Shown here: positions 6,095 through 14,077 of the stretch, piece by piece
Layout: the number at the start of each line of letters is the position of its first letter
Position numbering within the stretch: position 1 is the stretch's first letter
NCBI GenBank assembly: GCA_016181985.1
Contig: JACOYG010000050.1
Span: 1-18,168, forward strand
Length of the DNA stretch: 18,168 nucleotides
Direction: 5' to 3'
DNA from: Candidatus Nealsoniibacteriota bacterium
Lineage (GTDB): Bacteria > Patescibacteriota > Minisyncoccia > Minisyncoccales > MHMH01
Translations under genes and position numbers: made by a program
The notes under the pieces: model-generated
Database searches by the model: none
What the model saw: the letters and a program-made list of their open reading frames with translations, nothing else
Told to the model about the DNA's origin: nothing

Positions 6095-8390
6095 TCATTT
6101 TGGAAAGGTGGAGGATGGTTTTGATGACGGTGTCGGGGTTAAGGGAAATTGACTCAATACCCTCTTTGACTAAGAATTCGGCGAATTCCGGATAATCGGA
6201 CGGTGCCTGGCCGCAAATGCCGCAGTATTTTTTCTTTTCAAGACAAATTTTTATGACTTTGGAAATCATGCGCTTTACCGCTTCGTTTCTTTCATCGCCG
6301 ATATGGGCAATTTTAGCGTTATCCCTGTCTATCCCCAGAGCCAACTGAGTCAAATCATTGGATCCGATGGAATAACCGTCAAAAATTTCCAAAAATTCTT
6401 CCGCCAGAATAACATTGGACGGTATTTCGCACATCATATAAACCTTAAGATCGGTTAATCCGAATTTTTCGATCAATCCCCTCACTTCCCGTCCCTCCTC
6501 AATTGTGCGGCAAAAAGGAACCATTACCGAAATATTTTTTAATCCGAATACTTCCCGACAGAGCTTGATGGCCTGACACTCCATTCGAAAAGCCGGCTGA
6601 AATTCTTTATCTAAATATCTGCTTGCTCCGCGAAAACCAAGCATGGGATTTGATTCTTGGCCTTCAAAAAGATAACCCCCGATTAAATTTTTATATTCAT
6701 TCGTTTTGAAATCAGAAAACCTGACGATTACTTCTTTTGGCCAAAAGGCCGCGGCTATTTGCGCCACGCCCTCAGCTAATTCTTGAACGAAATATTCCTT
6801 TTTATTTTTATACCCCGCTGTAATTTTAGAAATTTGTTCTTTTAATTTTTTGTCTTTCAATTTATTAAAATGCAAAAGCGCCAAAGGATGTATTTTTATT
6901 TTCTCTGCAATAATAAACTCTTCTCTTGCCAATCCAACGCCATCGTGCGGCAGAAAAGAATTCTTAAAAGCCGCTTCCGGCGTTCCGACATTTACCATAA
7001 TCTTGGTCTTAAGCTTCTCAATATCTTTTAAATCGTATTTTTTTATATCAAAAGAAACTTTCCCCTGATAAATTCTTCCTTCTTGCCCCTGGCTGCAATC
7101 AACGGTAACGATCTCGCCCGGCTTTAAAATCTTTGTTGCTTTTTGAGTTCCGACGATCGCCGGAATACCCAATTCTCTGCTCACTATGGCGGCATGCGCT
7201 GTTTTTCCGCCCTCATCGGTGATAATGGCCGAGGCCAACCTCATTATCGGCAGCCAATCGGGATCTGTCATTTTAGCCACTAAAATTTCGCCTTTTTTAA
7301 AATTAGAAGCGTTTTTCATGTTTGATATCAATCTTGTCTTGCCCGAGCCGATTTTAGAACCTACTGCAATTCCGGTTAAAATAATTTTTTTTGCGGACCT
7401 AACTTTGTATTCTTCATAATATCTGGCTTTCTGTAACAGGGACGCATGAACGGTTTCCGGCCGCGACTGCATGATAAATAACTCCCCGGTCAAGCCATCT
7501 TTTGCCCACTCCATGTCTTGATGCGTTTTATAATGATCTTCAATCAAGCAGGCCCATTTTGCCAAAGTCAGAATGTCCTTATCTCCAAGAGAAAATTTTA
7601 TCCTCCCGCCGCCTAAATCTTTTCTGATAATTGCGGGGTAGCCCTGCATTAAAGTCGGTTTAAAAACATAGAACTCATCGGGAGTTATTCTGCCTTTGAC
7701 TATATTTTCTCCGATTCCGAAAACAGAATCGATTAAAACAACATTTGGAAAGCCGGTTTCGGTATCCATGGTAAACATAACTCCGGCAGAACCGATATCA
7801 GACCTGATCATTTTTTGCACGCCGACAGAAAGAGCAATTTTTAAATGATCGAATCCCTTTTCCTCCCTGTAAACTATTGCTCTATCGGTAAATAAAGAAG
7901 ACATGCACTTTTTTACGGCAACAAGCAAATTTTCTTCTCCCTTAATATCAAGGTAAGTCTCGTGCTGTCCGGCAAAAGAGGCCGTCGGTAAATCTTCGGC
8001 GGTAGCCGAAGATCTTACGGCCACGGAAACCTTAAGTCCATATTCACGACAAAGCTCCCGATATGCAAACCTAACTTCTTTTGCTAAATTTTCCGGAAAA
8101 TGCGCATTTAAAACATGTTCTCTGATTTTTTTACCGCGTTTTTGAATGTCTTTGACATTAGCGATGTTTAAATCTTTTAGAACTGCCTTAATTTTATCTT
8201 TCAATTTATTTTCCTCTATAAAATGCCGATAAGCGCTTGCAGTGAGGGCGAAGCCGCTGGGAATACGTATGCCCTCGTCGGTTAATTTAGAAAACATTTC
8301 TCCCAAAGAAGCGTTTTTACCGCCAACCAAAGAGACGTCTTCTATCGAGATGTCCTTAAACCATAAAATATATTTTTGTTTTTTATCCAT
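6090..8390 (-). CDS. ppsA: Phosphoenolpyruvate synthase (pyruvate, water dikinase)
   Basis: The enzyme converts pyruvate and ATP to PEP, AMP and phosphate, the entry to gluconeogenesis. The N-terminal ATP-grasp part has LVGGKNASLGEM (21-32) and VAVRSSATAEDLPTASFAGQHET (123-144). The swivelling domain has GGKTAHAAIVSRELGIPA, with phosphorylated His399. The C-terminal PEP/pyruvate barrel has GLAREEF, MCEIPSN (653-659), SIGSNDLTQLALGIDRD (674-690) and CGICGQAPSD, with the presumed catalytic Cys726. At 766 residues it is near the usual 790. The start overlaps the end of the Acs gene by eight bases, so the two are probably translated together. A perfect hairpin lies over the stop codon. Confidence 0.95.
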   Translation of the reverse strand: MDKKQKYILWFKDISIEDVSLVGGKNASLGEMFSKLTDEGIRIPSGFALTASAYRHFIEENKLKDKIKAVLKDLNIANVKDIQKRGKKIREHVLNAHFPENLAKEVRFAYRELCREYGLKVSVAVRSSATAEDLPTASFAGQHETYLDIKGEENLLVAVKKCMSSLFTDRAIVYREEKGFDHLKIALSVGVQKMIRSDIGSAGVMFTMDTETGFPNVVLIDSVFGIGENIVKGRITPDEFYVFKPTLMQGYPAIIRKDLGGGRIKFSLGDKDILTLAKWACLIEDHYKTHQDMEWAKDGLTGELFIMQSRPETVHASLLQKARYYEEYKVRSAKKIILTGIAVGSKIGSGKTRLISNMKNASNFKKGEILVAKMTDPDWLPIMRLASAIITDEGGKTAHAAIVSRELGIPAIVGTQKATKILKPGEIVTVDCSQGQEGRIYQGKVSFDIKKYDLKDIEKLKTKIMVNVGTPEAAFKNSFLPHDGVGLAREEFIIAEKIKIHPLALLHFNKLKDKKLKEQISKITAGYKNKKEYFVQELAEGVAQIAAAFWPKEVIVRFSDFKTNEYKNLIGGYLFEGQESNPMLGFRGASRYLDKEFQPAFRMECQAIKLCREVFGLKNISVMVPFCRTIEEGREVRGLIEKFGLTDLKVYMMCEIPSNVILAEEFLEIFDGYSIGSNDLTQLALGIDRDNAKIAHIGDERNEAVKRMISKVIKICLEKKKYCGICGQAPSDYPEFAEFLVKEGIESISLNPDTVIKTILHLSKMK

Positions 8391-10227
8391 AGAGTATCTT
8401 CTTTATTTTATCAACGCTTTCCGGATTTGCTAAAGTTGATAAATCTCCCAATTCTTCTTTGGCCCATAATTTTTTCAAAATTCTTCTCATGATTTTACCA
8501 GAACGCGTTTTCGGAAGATCAGCCGCTAAATAGACTTCTTTTGGCAAAGCAATCGGACCTATCACTTTTTGAATTTGGCTGATTATTTCTTTTTTGATTT
8601 CTTCGGCCGGCCTTGTTCCGTTATAAACAGCGAATACGGCCGGCGCCTCTCCTTTTATTTCATCTAAAATGCCGATCACCGCGCACTCTGAAATTTCTTG
8701 ATGACCATTGATGGCCGCTTCCATTTCTCCGGTGCTTATTCTGTGGCCGGCAACTTTAATGACATCATCAACTCTGCCAATTATTCTTATTAAACCGTTT
8801 TTATCAATAATGGCGCCGTCGGAAGTGAAATAAACTTTCTTGCCGTATTGCGACCAATAAGTTTCTGAATATTTTTTGGGATTTTTGTAAATTCCTCTCA
8901 AAAGGCCGGGCGCAAAAGGCGGTAAAATCACCAAATTTCCGTCTTTAATTTCAACTTTTATTCCCGGAAAAGGAAGACCGGTAAAAGCCGGTTTAAACGG
9001 CCCCATGCCAGGCAAAGAAGTGATTAAGATGCCGCCTGTTTCCGTCTGCCACCAAGTATCAACAATCGGACATTTTTCTTTGCCGACATTATTATAATAC
9101 CATAGCCAGGCTGACTCATCGATCGGTTCTCCCACAGAACCAAGCAATCTCAATTTATTAAATTGGTATTTTTTAAGAATATCTTCGCCGTAGCTCTTAA
9201 ACATTCTTATGGCTGTCGGAGCGGTATAGAATACGGTAACGCCGCGCTTTTCAATAATTTGGGCCCATCTGTCCGGAGCCGGAAAATTGGGTGCCCCTTC
9301 GAACATCAAGGTAGTAATGCCATTTAATAGCGGAGAATATATTGTGTAGGTGTGTCCGGTAACCCAGCCTAAATCCGAGGTACACCAGAAGATATCATCT
9401 TTATGAAAATCAAATATCCATTTGCCGGTCCAATTCGCCTGAACCGTGTAGCCGCCGCAAACGTGCATACAGCCCTTTGGCTTTCCCGTGCTGCCTGACG
9501 TATAAAGAATAAACTGCAAATCTTCCGAATCCATTTCAGCCGCCTTGCAAAAATCTTTTTCTTCCTGCCATGGCGTTTTTCCCGATCTTTGGACTACTGC
9601 CAGCTTTTTTATTTTAGTTTCCTTAATGCCATCTTTGGCATTTTTTAATAAATCAATAAATTTTCCGCCTCTGTAATATCCGTCGGCCGTAATCAACACT
9701 TTGGCTCCGGTGTCTTGCATCCTCACCCTTAGAGCGTCCGGAGAAAATGCCGAAAAAACCACGCTGTGCGCGGCTCCGATTCTCGCGCAAGCAAGCATGG
9801 CTACGGCTGCCTCCGGTATCATCGGCAGATATATGCCAACCCTGTCGCCTTTTTTGACACCCATTTTTTTGAGATAATTGGCGCACTTGCAAACTTCTTT
9901 TAAAAGCTCCGTGTATGTGAAAATTCTCGGCTTTTCATTAACGGGCTCCGGTTCCCAGATTAAAGCTGTTCTATCTTTCCTTGTTTCCCAATCTCTCTCA
10001 AAGATATTGGAAGTGATATTAATTTTCCCTCCGGCAAACCATTGAAAATACGGAGGCTTGTGCAAAAATCCATTTTTCCAGGGCTTAAACCAAAAAAGCT
10101 CTTTGGCTAATTTTTCCCAAAACTTGACCGGATCGCTCCCGGCTTCTTCATAAATCTTGGGATCGTTCACCCAAGCATTCTTTTTAAATTCTTCGGTTGG
10201 ATAATATAGCTCGTCTTTCTTAATCAT
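8383..10227 (-). CDS. acs: Acetyl-CoA synthetase (AMP-forming acyl-CoA synthetase)
   Basis: This enzyme activates acetate to acetyl-CoA through acetyl-AMP. The ANL-family motifs appear in order: P-loop YTSGSTGKPKG (242-252), TWWQTETGG (391-399), the hinge GRVDDVIKVAGHRIST (484-499) and PKTRSGKIMRR (572-582), in which K578 is the catalytic lysine known to be regulated by acetylation. The N-terminal part (FWEKLAKELFWFKPW, then KINITSNIFERD) matches Acs and not longer-chain ligases; W392-W393 in the acyl pocket agree with a small acid. It is 614 residues, slightly shorter than the usual 650. It is the first gene of a two-gene unit with the PEP synthase gene. A TAAAAT box lies six bases before the ATG, but no convincing -35 was found. 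Confidence 0.93.
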   Translation of the reverse strand: MIKKDELYYPTEEFKKNAWVNDPKIYEEAGSDPVKFWEKLAKELFWFKPWKNGFLHKPPYFQWFAGGKINITSNIFERDWETRKDRTALIWEPEPVNEKPRIFTYTELLKEVCKCANYLKKMGVKKGDRVGIYLPMIPEAAVAMLACARIGAAHSVVFSAFSPDALRVRMQDTGAKVLITADGYYRGGKFIDLLKNAKDGIKETKIKKLAVVQRSGKTPWQEEKDFCKAAEMDSEDLQFILYTSGSTGKPKGCMHVCGGYTVQANWTGKWIFDFHKDDIFWCTSDLGWVTGHTYTIYSPLLNGITTLMFEGAPNFPAPDRWAQIIEKRGVTVFYTAPTAIRMFKSYGEDILKKYQFNKLRLLGSVGEPIDESAWLWYYNNVGKEKCPIVDTWWQTETGGILITSLPGMGPFKPAFTGLPFPGIKVEIKDGNLVILPPFAPGLLRGIYKNPKKYSETYWSQYGKKVYFTSDGAIIDKNGLIRIIGRVDDVIKVAGHRISTGEMEAAINGHQEISECAVIGILDEIKGEAPAVFAVYNGTRPAEEIKKEIISQIQKVIGPIALPKEVYLAADLPKTRSGKIMRRILKKLWAKEELGDLSTLANPESVDKIKKILYG

Positions 10228-10290
10228 TATTTTATTTTACCATCTGTTGACAAAAAAATGTAGCCATGAATAGAAAAAAATAAAAAAATA

Positions 10291-10327
10291 TAAAAAAGCG
10301 GCAAGCTCGCCTTGCCGCTTCTTTTTT
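10291..10327. terminator. Strong, apparently bidirectional terminator
   Basis: AAGCGGCAAG pairs over ten bases with CTTGCCGCTT around CTCGC. On the minus strand it is followed by a long T-rich tract (complement of 10274-10295), so it ends the small coiled-coil gene. A CTTTTTT run on the plus strand would also stop reading in the other direction. Confidence 0.85.
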
Positions 10328-10350
10328 AATTGCACACTTCTCGTCTGATT

Positions 10351-10662
10351 TTAGACCTTTATTTCCAATTTGGCTATTCTTGCTTCATGGTCGTCTAATT
10401 TTTGATCATGGCGTTTATATAACGCCAAACCAGATGCTTCTTCCGTTTCTTTGTCGTCCATTTTTTTCAATATCTTATCCGCTTTGATTAAAAGCTTTTC
10501 TACTCCGTCCCTCGTTTCTTCTTTTATTTCTTCTTTCATCTGCCGTAAATCATTCTTGGTCGCAAATCGTTCCTCCAGCGCCGGAAACAAAACCTCCTGA
10601 TTGTATTCAGCCAATTCATCTAAAGTCAATGGTTTTTTAATTTTGTTTTTAGGCATTGGCAT
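10351..10662 (-). CDS. Small coiled-coil protein of unknown function
   Basis: A charged protein of 103 residues without signal peptide or membrane segment. A short basic start (PMPKNKIKKP) leads into LTLDELAEYNQEVLFPALEE, and the rest is heptad-rich (FATKNDLRQMKEEIKEE to the final HEARIAKLEIKV), so it probably oligomerises. Proteins with this 'LTLDELAEYN' start are, from general knowledge, frequent and unnamed in Patescibacteria. It has its own promoter inside the 3' end of the GAPDH gene and its own terminator. There is no SD, and the -10 box is so close that the mRNA is probably leaderless. No partner or function can be named from the context. Confidence 0.7.
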   Translation of the reverse strand: MPMPKNKIKKPLTLDELAEYNQEVLFPALEERFATKNDLRQMKEEIKEETRDGVEKLLIKADKILKKMDDKETEEASGLALYKRHDQKLDDHEARIAKLEIKV

Positions 10663-10670
10663 ATTAATAA

Positions 10671-10699
10671 ATTATAACATCATTAAAGTTTCTTTCCAA
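10671..10699 (-). promoter_or_regulatory. Promoter of the coiled-coil gene, probably giving a leaderless mRNA
   Basis: On the minus strand TTGGAA (10694-10699), a 17-base spacer and a perfect TATAAT (10671-10676) are followed by only eight bases before the ATG. Normal start-site spacing puts +1 at or within a few bases of the start codon. The -35 box lies within the last codons of the GAPDH gene. Confidence 0.65.
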
Positions 10700-11663
10700 T
10701 GAATTCGACAAACTCCGCCAGACGGCAGGCGTAGCCGTATTCGTTATCGTACCAAGCAAAAACTTTTACCAGATTCTCATTAACCATGGTTAGGGGCATG
10801 TCTACGGTAGCCGAATAAGTATTGCCAATATAATCAGAGGAAACCAATGGAGCGTCTTCTACCGCTAAAATGCCTTTCATTTTTTGCGCCGCTTTTTTAA
10901 AGGCGTTGTTTACTTCTTCTGCCGTTGTTTTTTTCTCAACTTCGCAAATTAAATCCAAAATAGAAACCGTTGGTATGGGCACCCTTAAAGCGATACCGTC
11001 TAATTTTCCTTCCAACTCGGGAATAACTCTTCCAATAGACCTTGCAGCTCCCGTAGAAGTCGGGATAATATTCAAAGCAGCCGCCCTTGCTCTTCTTAAA
11101 TCCCTGTGCGGTAAATCTAAAATTTTCTGATCATTAGTATAGGCATGGGAAGTGGTCATAAAGCCCTTAATAACCTTAAAATTATCATTTAAAACTTTTA
11201 CTACCGGCCCCAGACAATTAGTGGTGCAGGAAGCCATATCCACGATATCGTACTTTTTAATATCAAAATCTCCCTCGTTTACCCCCAGCATGTATGAAGG
11301 AATTTTATCGGGACTTTTACAGGGAGCTGAAATTATAACTTTTTTAGCGCCGGCTGAAATATGTTTTTTAGCGCTGTCATAATCGGTAAAACAGCCGGTT
11401 GATTCTATGAGTACGTCCACATTTAAACCAGCCCAAGGTAAATTGTCGGGGTCTTTCTCCGCGAAAAACTTAACGCCTTTTATTGCCTCTTCGGCTTTCT
11501 CATATCTGCCGTAATTTGAATCATACCTTAAAAGATGAACGATTGTTTTTTGATCGCCCAAGTCATTGATTGCCACTATTTTTAAATTCGGATGATGGTC
11601 GATAATTCTTCTGAAAGTCAGACGACCGATACGACCAAAGCCGTTTATGGCAACTTTTATCAT
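10683..11663 (-). CDS. gap: Glyceraldehyde-3-phosphate dehydrogenase, type I
   Basis: It interconverts glyceraldehyde-3-phosphate and 1,3-bisphosphoglycerate with NAD. The Rossmann start VAINGFGRIGRLTFR (4-18) is followed by AINDLGD, whose Asp34 favours NAD over NADP. The active site MASCTTNCLGPV holds Cys146, and His173 is in TTSHAYTNDQ (170-179). The end has the usual WYDNEYGYACR (304-314). At 326 residues it is slightly shorter than the common 330-340. It follows the glutaredoxin-like gene by seven bases and is the last gene of the ftsZ-gap run before a new promoter. Confidence 0.96.
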   Translation of the reverse strand: MIKVAINGFGRIGRLTFRRIIDHHPNLKIVAINDLGDQKTIVHLLRYDSNYGRYEKAEEAIKGVKFFAEKDPDNLPWAGLNVDVLIESTGCFTDYDSAKKHISAGAKKVIISAPCKSPDKIPSYMLGVNEGDFDIKKYDIVDMASCTTNCLGPVVKVLNDNFKVIKGFMTTSHAYTNDQKILDLPHRDLRRARAAALNIIPTSTGAARSIGRVIPELEGKLDGIALRVPIPTVSILDLICEVEKKTTAEEVNNAFKKAAQKMKGILAVEDAPLVSSDYIGNTYSATVDMPLTMVNENLVKVFAWYDNEYGYACRLAEFVEFIGKKL

Positions 11664-11670
11664 GTTTTTG

Positions 11671-11907
11671 CTATTTAATGCCCAATAATTTGCTTATTTT
11701 GCCTTTATCGAATCCAACGATAATCTCTCCGTCGATATCAACCACCGGCACTCCCATTTGACCTGATTTGTTGATCATTTCTTCCCGGGCTTGAACGTCT
11801 TGACCCACGTTGACATCTTCAAACTCAATGCCCTTTTCTTTCAAGAATTCTTTTAGAGTAATGCAATAAGGACAGGTTGGCGTAGAATATATTTTTATTT
11901 TAGGCAT
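11671..11907 (-). CDS. Glutaredoxin-like thiol-disulfide protein (NrdH-like)
   Basis: A 78-residue thioredoxin-fold protein that passes electrons to disulfide substrates in the cytoplasm. The active site is TPTCPYC (C12, C15), the cis-Pro is in MGVPVVDIDG (51-60), and the GFDKGKISKLL end corresponds to the last helix. Length and the CPYC motif fit Grx/NrdH-like proteins found in bacteria without glutathione. The thioredoxin reductase-like gene at 14055-14972 in the same gene run is a plausible electron donor; this pairing is inferred from proximity. There is no SD before the ATG. Confidence 0.88.
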   Translation of the reverse strand: MPKIKIYSTPTCPYCITLKEFLKEKGIEFEDVNVGQDVQAREEMINKSGQMGVPVVDIDGEIIVGFDKGKISKLLGIK

Positions 11908-11928
11908 AGTTTTATGCTTTGTTAATTA

Positions 11929-12270
11929 TTATTCGGTTGTTGGCTGTTCGGCTTTTTGAACATCTTGCTCCTTTAAATTAAAAGCCGTAGAGAATAAATA
12001 TTTGCCGTCTTTGCTCACAAAAGAATCGTATTCGTTGCTCTCTATCGTTAAATGCAATTTATAAATACCGCTTTCTTCAGCTACGCTCACGAGAGAGGCC
12101 GTAACATTATCCTGTTCCAGGGACTTATTGATGAAATCCATGGCAGCCTGGCCGGCCTTTTCCGGCGATAAACTATTCTGCGTCTGGAATGAATAAAACC
12201 CGCCCGCTCCAAGAGCAAGTCCCGCAGCAAAAATTAAAGCCAAAATTATTTTTTTGTTTATTGTATTCAT
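11929..12270 (-). CDS. Membrane-anchored extracytoplasmic protein of unknown function
   Basis: Residues about 7-27 are one hydrophobic helix (IILALIFAAGLALGAGGFYSF) after a basic start, giving a signal anchor with the rest outside. The outer part (SPEKAGQAAMDFINKSL, then ASLVSVAEESGIYKLHLTI and FDSFVSKDGKYLFSTAFNL-like) resembles the N-terminal dimerisation-type segment of DsbC/DsbG-like or DsbA-family proteins seen in Patescibacteria, but there is no CxxC or thioredoxin domain. It may work with the glutaredoxin-like protein encoded 21 bases downstream, or it may be a remnant of a longer thiol oxidoreductase. The family link is from memory and is only suggestive. Confidence 0.6.
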   Translation of the reverse strand: MNTINKKIILALIFAAGLALGAGGFYSFQTQNSLSPEKAGQAAMDFINKSLEQDNVTASLVSVAEESGIYKLHLTIESNEYDSFVSKDGKYLFSTAFNLKEQDVQKAEQPTTE

Positions 12271-12287
12271 ATAATTTTATTTTATAA

Positions 12288-12884
12288 CTAAGTTAATTTT
12301 TTGTAAATGCCGTTACCGAATTCGTACTCCAATAAACCGCCGTAAGTAATCTCGAGATTTATTATTTTTTCGTCCGGTATATTTTCGATATATTTAACCA
12401 ATGCTCTTAAACTATTATGGCTCGCTACCACTAAAATATTCTTTCCGGACTTAAGATCTTTTTCGATATGTTCTTTGAAAAAAGATACCGCTCTTTCGTA
12501 AACATCTTTCAGGCTTTCGCCTTCCGGCGGCGCCTCTTCCCAGCTTCTCCGCCATAATTTAACCTGCTCTTCGCCGTACTGTTTCTTTACCTCGTCTTTA
12601 TTCAAACCTTGCAATCTGCCGTAGTTTCTCTCGTCTAAAGCTTTATCTACAACAATCGACAAATCTTTCTTGCCTAAATTTTCCAAAATTAAAGAAGTAG
12701 TTTCCCTGTTCCTGATTAAGGGAGACGTATACACCTTGTCTATTTTAACTCCGGAGAGCTTATCTGAAATATTTTTTGCGCTTTCAATCCCCTCTTTGCT
12801 TAAAGGAACATCGGTCCAGCCGCTAAATTTGTTTTCCAAATTCCACTGCGATTTCAAGTGCCTTAGTAAAATTAGTTTCGCCAT
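12288..12884 (-). CDS. gpmA: Phosphoglycerate mutase, histidine-phosphatase type (dPGM-like)
   Basis: The expected role is interconversion of 3- and 2-phosphoglycerate between the neighbouring enolase and the GAPDH branch. The start MAKLILLRHLKSQWN was chosen because the motif normally begins there; a TTG at 12920 would add 12 unrelated residues. His9 is the phosphorylated residue, but the usual RHGES/RHGQS is RHLKS. NKFSGWTDVPLSKEG (19-33), the DERNYGRLQGLNK motif with its acid, and VVASHNSLRAL with the second His are all present. It is 198 residues, shorter than dPGM (about 230-250), mostly at the C-terminus. The general family is sure; the mutase role rests on context and on the GWTD motif. 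Confidence 0.85.
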   Translation of the reverse strand: MAKLILLRHLKSQWNLENKFSGWTDVPLSKEGIESAKNISDKLSGVKIDKVYTSPLIRNRETTSLILENLGKKDLSIVVDKALDERNYGRLQGLNKDEVKKQYGEEQVKLWRRSWEEAPPEGESLKDVYERAVSFFKEHIEKDLKSGKNILVVASHNSLRALVKYIENIPDEKIINLEITYGGLLEYEFGNGIYKKLT

Positions 12885-12934
12885 AACGATTAAAGATTTC
12901 CGAAATTCACTCAAATTCAAAAGGATTTCGTAAA

Positions 12935-14077
12935 TCAGCCAATTAATTCTTCCTCGATTCTTAATAATCTGTTGTATTTTGCCACTCTTTCGCCTCTGGC
13001 CGGCGCGCCGGCTTTTATATAATCCGCCCCTATGCCCACGGCCAAGTCGGCGATAAAATCGTCGTTTGTTTCTCCGGATCTGTGAGAAACCATTATTTTC
13101 CAGCCGTATGATCCGGCTAGTTTCGCCGCTTCAATGGCTTCAGAAACCGTGCCGATTTGATTAACTTTCAGCAAAAGTCCATTGCAAGCCTTTTTCTCGT
13201 GAGCTTCTTTTATCCTCTCCGGATTGGTTGCCAATAAATCATCGCCGATAATAGTAATTTCCCTACCAAGCTTTTCCGTAATTTCTTGGAAATTCCGCCA
13301 ATCATTTTCTTCAAACGGATCTTCCAGCCCGATGATCGAATATTTTTTAATTAAATTTTCAAAATAATCTAAATTATAAATTTTCTTTTTAGCATCGGAA
13401 AACTGGGAAGCCGCAACATCAATAATAATTTTTATATTTTGGGAAGAAAGTAATTCCAGCGACTCCCCCGCGGTTTTTATATCCGGCGCGAAACCGCCCT
13501 CATCACCAACATTCTTCCCTAATTTATTGCGTAATTCCCGGTAAATATCGGAGGCAATTTTTAAAGATTCTTTGATGGTCTTTGTCTGCGGGACAATCAT
13601 GAACTCCTGAAAATCAAGATCATTCGTAGCGTGCGCTCCCCCGTTAATTATATTAAAACAGGTTTGCGGAGAACAGTTCTCCGCAGCTGCGGAGAACTGT
13701 TCTCCGCAAAATTCGGCGATGTATCGGTATAATGGCAAATTTTTAGCGGCAGCGCCGGCGCGGCAAATTGCCATAGAAACTGCGGTCGTGGCATTCGCGC
13801 CGACATTTAATTTTTTAATAATTTTATCGACTTCCTTTTGATCTGAAACATCTTTCCCCTTCAATTCGGGCGCGATTATTTCATTGATATTTTTTACCGC
13901 TATCTCGGGAGCAACGGTTTTAGCTTCGTATTTGCCAGTTGAAGCTCCGGAAGGAGTTGAGTCAATAAAAACACCCTGAGGCGTTTCTAACTCCGCCTCG
14001 ACCGTCCAATTGCCTCTCGAATCCAAGATTTCTCTAGCTTTTATTGATTTTACTTTAGAATCTTTGTAAATATTCAT
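12935..14077 (-). CDS. eno: Enolase with an in-frame palindromic insertion
   Basis: Enolase interconverts 2-phosphoglycerate and PEP. The start MNIYKDSKVKSIKAREILDSRGN was chosen from family alignment; it overlaps the thioredoxin reductase gene by 23 bases and has no SD. Key residues are in place: GASTGKYEA (44-52), NIINGGAHATND (142-153), GDEGGFAP with Glu193, the metal acids Asp220, Glu252 and Asp279, Lys304 in LLKVNQIGT, and SHRSGET (331-337). The total of 380 residues is short against the usual 415-430. The family's RGNPTVE is RGNWTVE here. Residues 123-139 are encoded by a perfect 48-bp palindrome, in the variable stretch just before NIINGG. As all catalytic groups are kept, the enzyme is probably active. 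Confidence 0.94.
   Translation of the reverse strand: MNIYKDSKVKSIKAREILDSRGNWTVEAELETPQGVFIDSTPSGASTGKYEAKTVAPEIAVKNINEIIAPELKGKDVSDQKEVDKIIKKLNVGANATTAVSMAICRAGAAAKNLPLYRYIAEFCGEQFSAAAENCSPQTCFNIINGGAHATNDLDFQEFMIVPQTKTIKESLKIASDIYRELRNKLGKNVGDEGGFAPDIKTAGESLELLSSQNIKIIIDVAASQFSDAKKKIYNLDYFENLIKKYSIIGLEDPFEENDWRNFQEITEKLGREITIIGDDLLATNPERIKEAHEKKACNGLLLKVNQIGTVSEAIEAAKLAGSYGWKIMVSHRSGETNDDFIADLAVGIGADYIKAGAPARGERVAKYNRLLRIEEELIG
13663..13710. repeat. Perfect 48-bp palindrome inside enolase
   Basis: The sequence equals its reverse complement over all 48 bases, centred between 13686 and 13687. It is built from two 19-base inverted repeats, GCGGAGAACAGTTCTCCGC and GCGGAGAACTGTTCTCCGC, joined by AGCT and flanked by TTT and AAA. 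It is 16 codons long and adds no stop in the enolase frame. Its composition differs from the surrounding gene. Confidence 0.9.

Noticed and set aside
7993..8012. Perfect eight-base inverted repeat TCTTCGGC/GCCGAAGA
   Set aside because: It lies in the highly conserved RSSATAEDLP coding region of PEP synthase, so codon choice explains it well enough.
10225..10260. Promoter for acs from TTGTCA and TAAAAT
   Set aside because: The boxes are only eight bases apart. No -35 at a normal distance was found.
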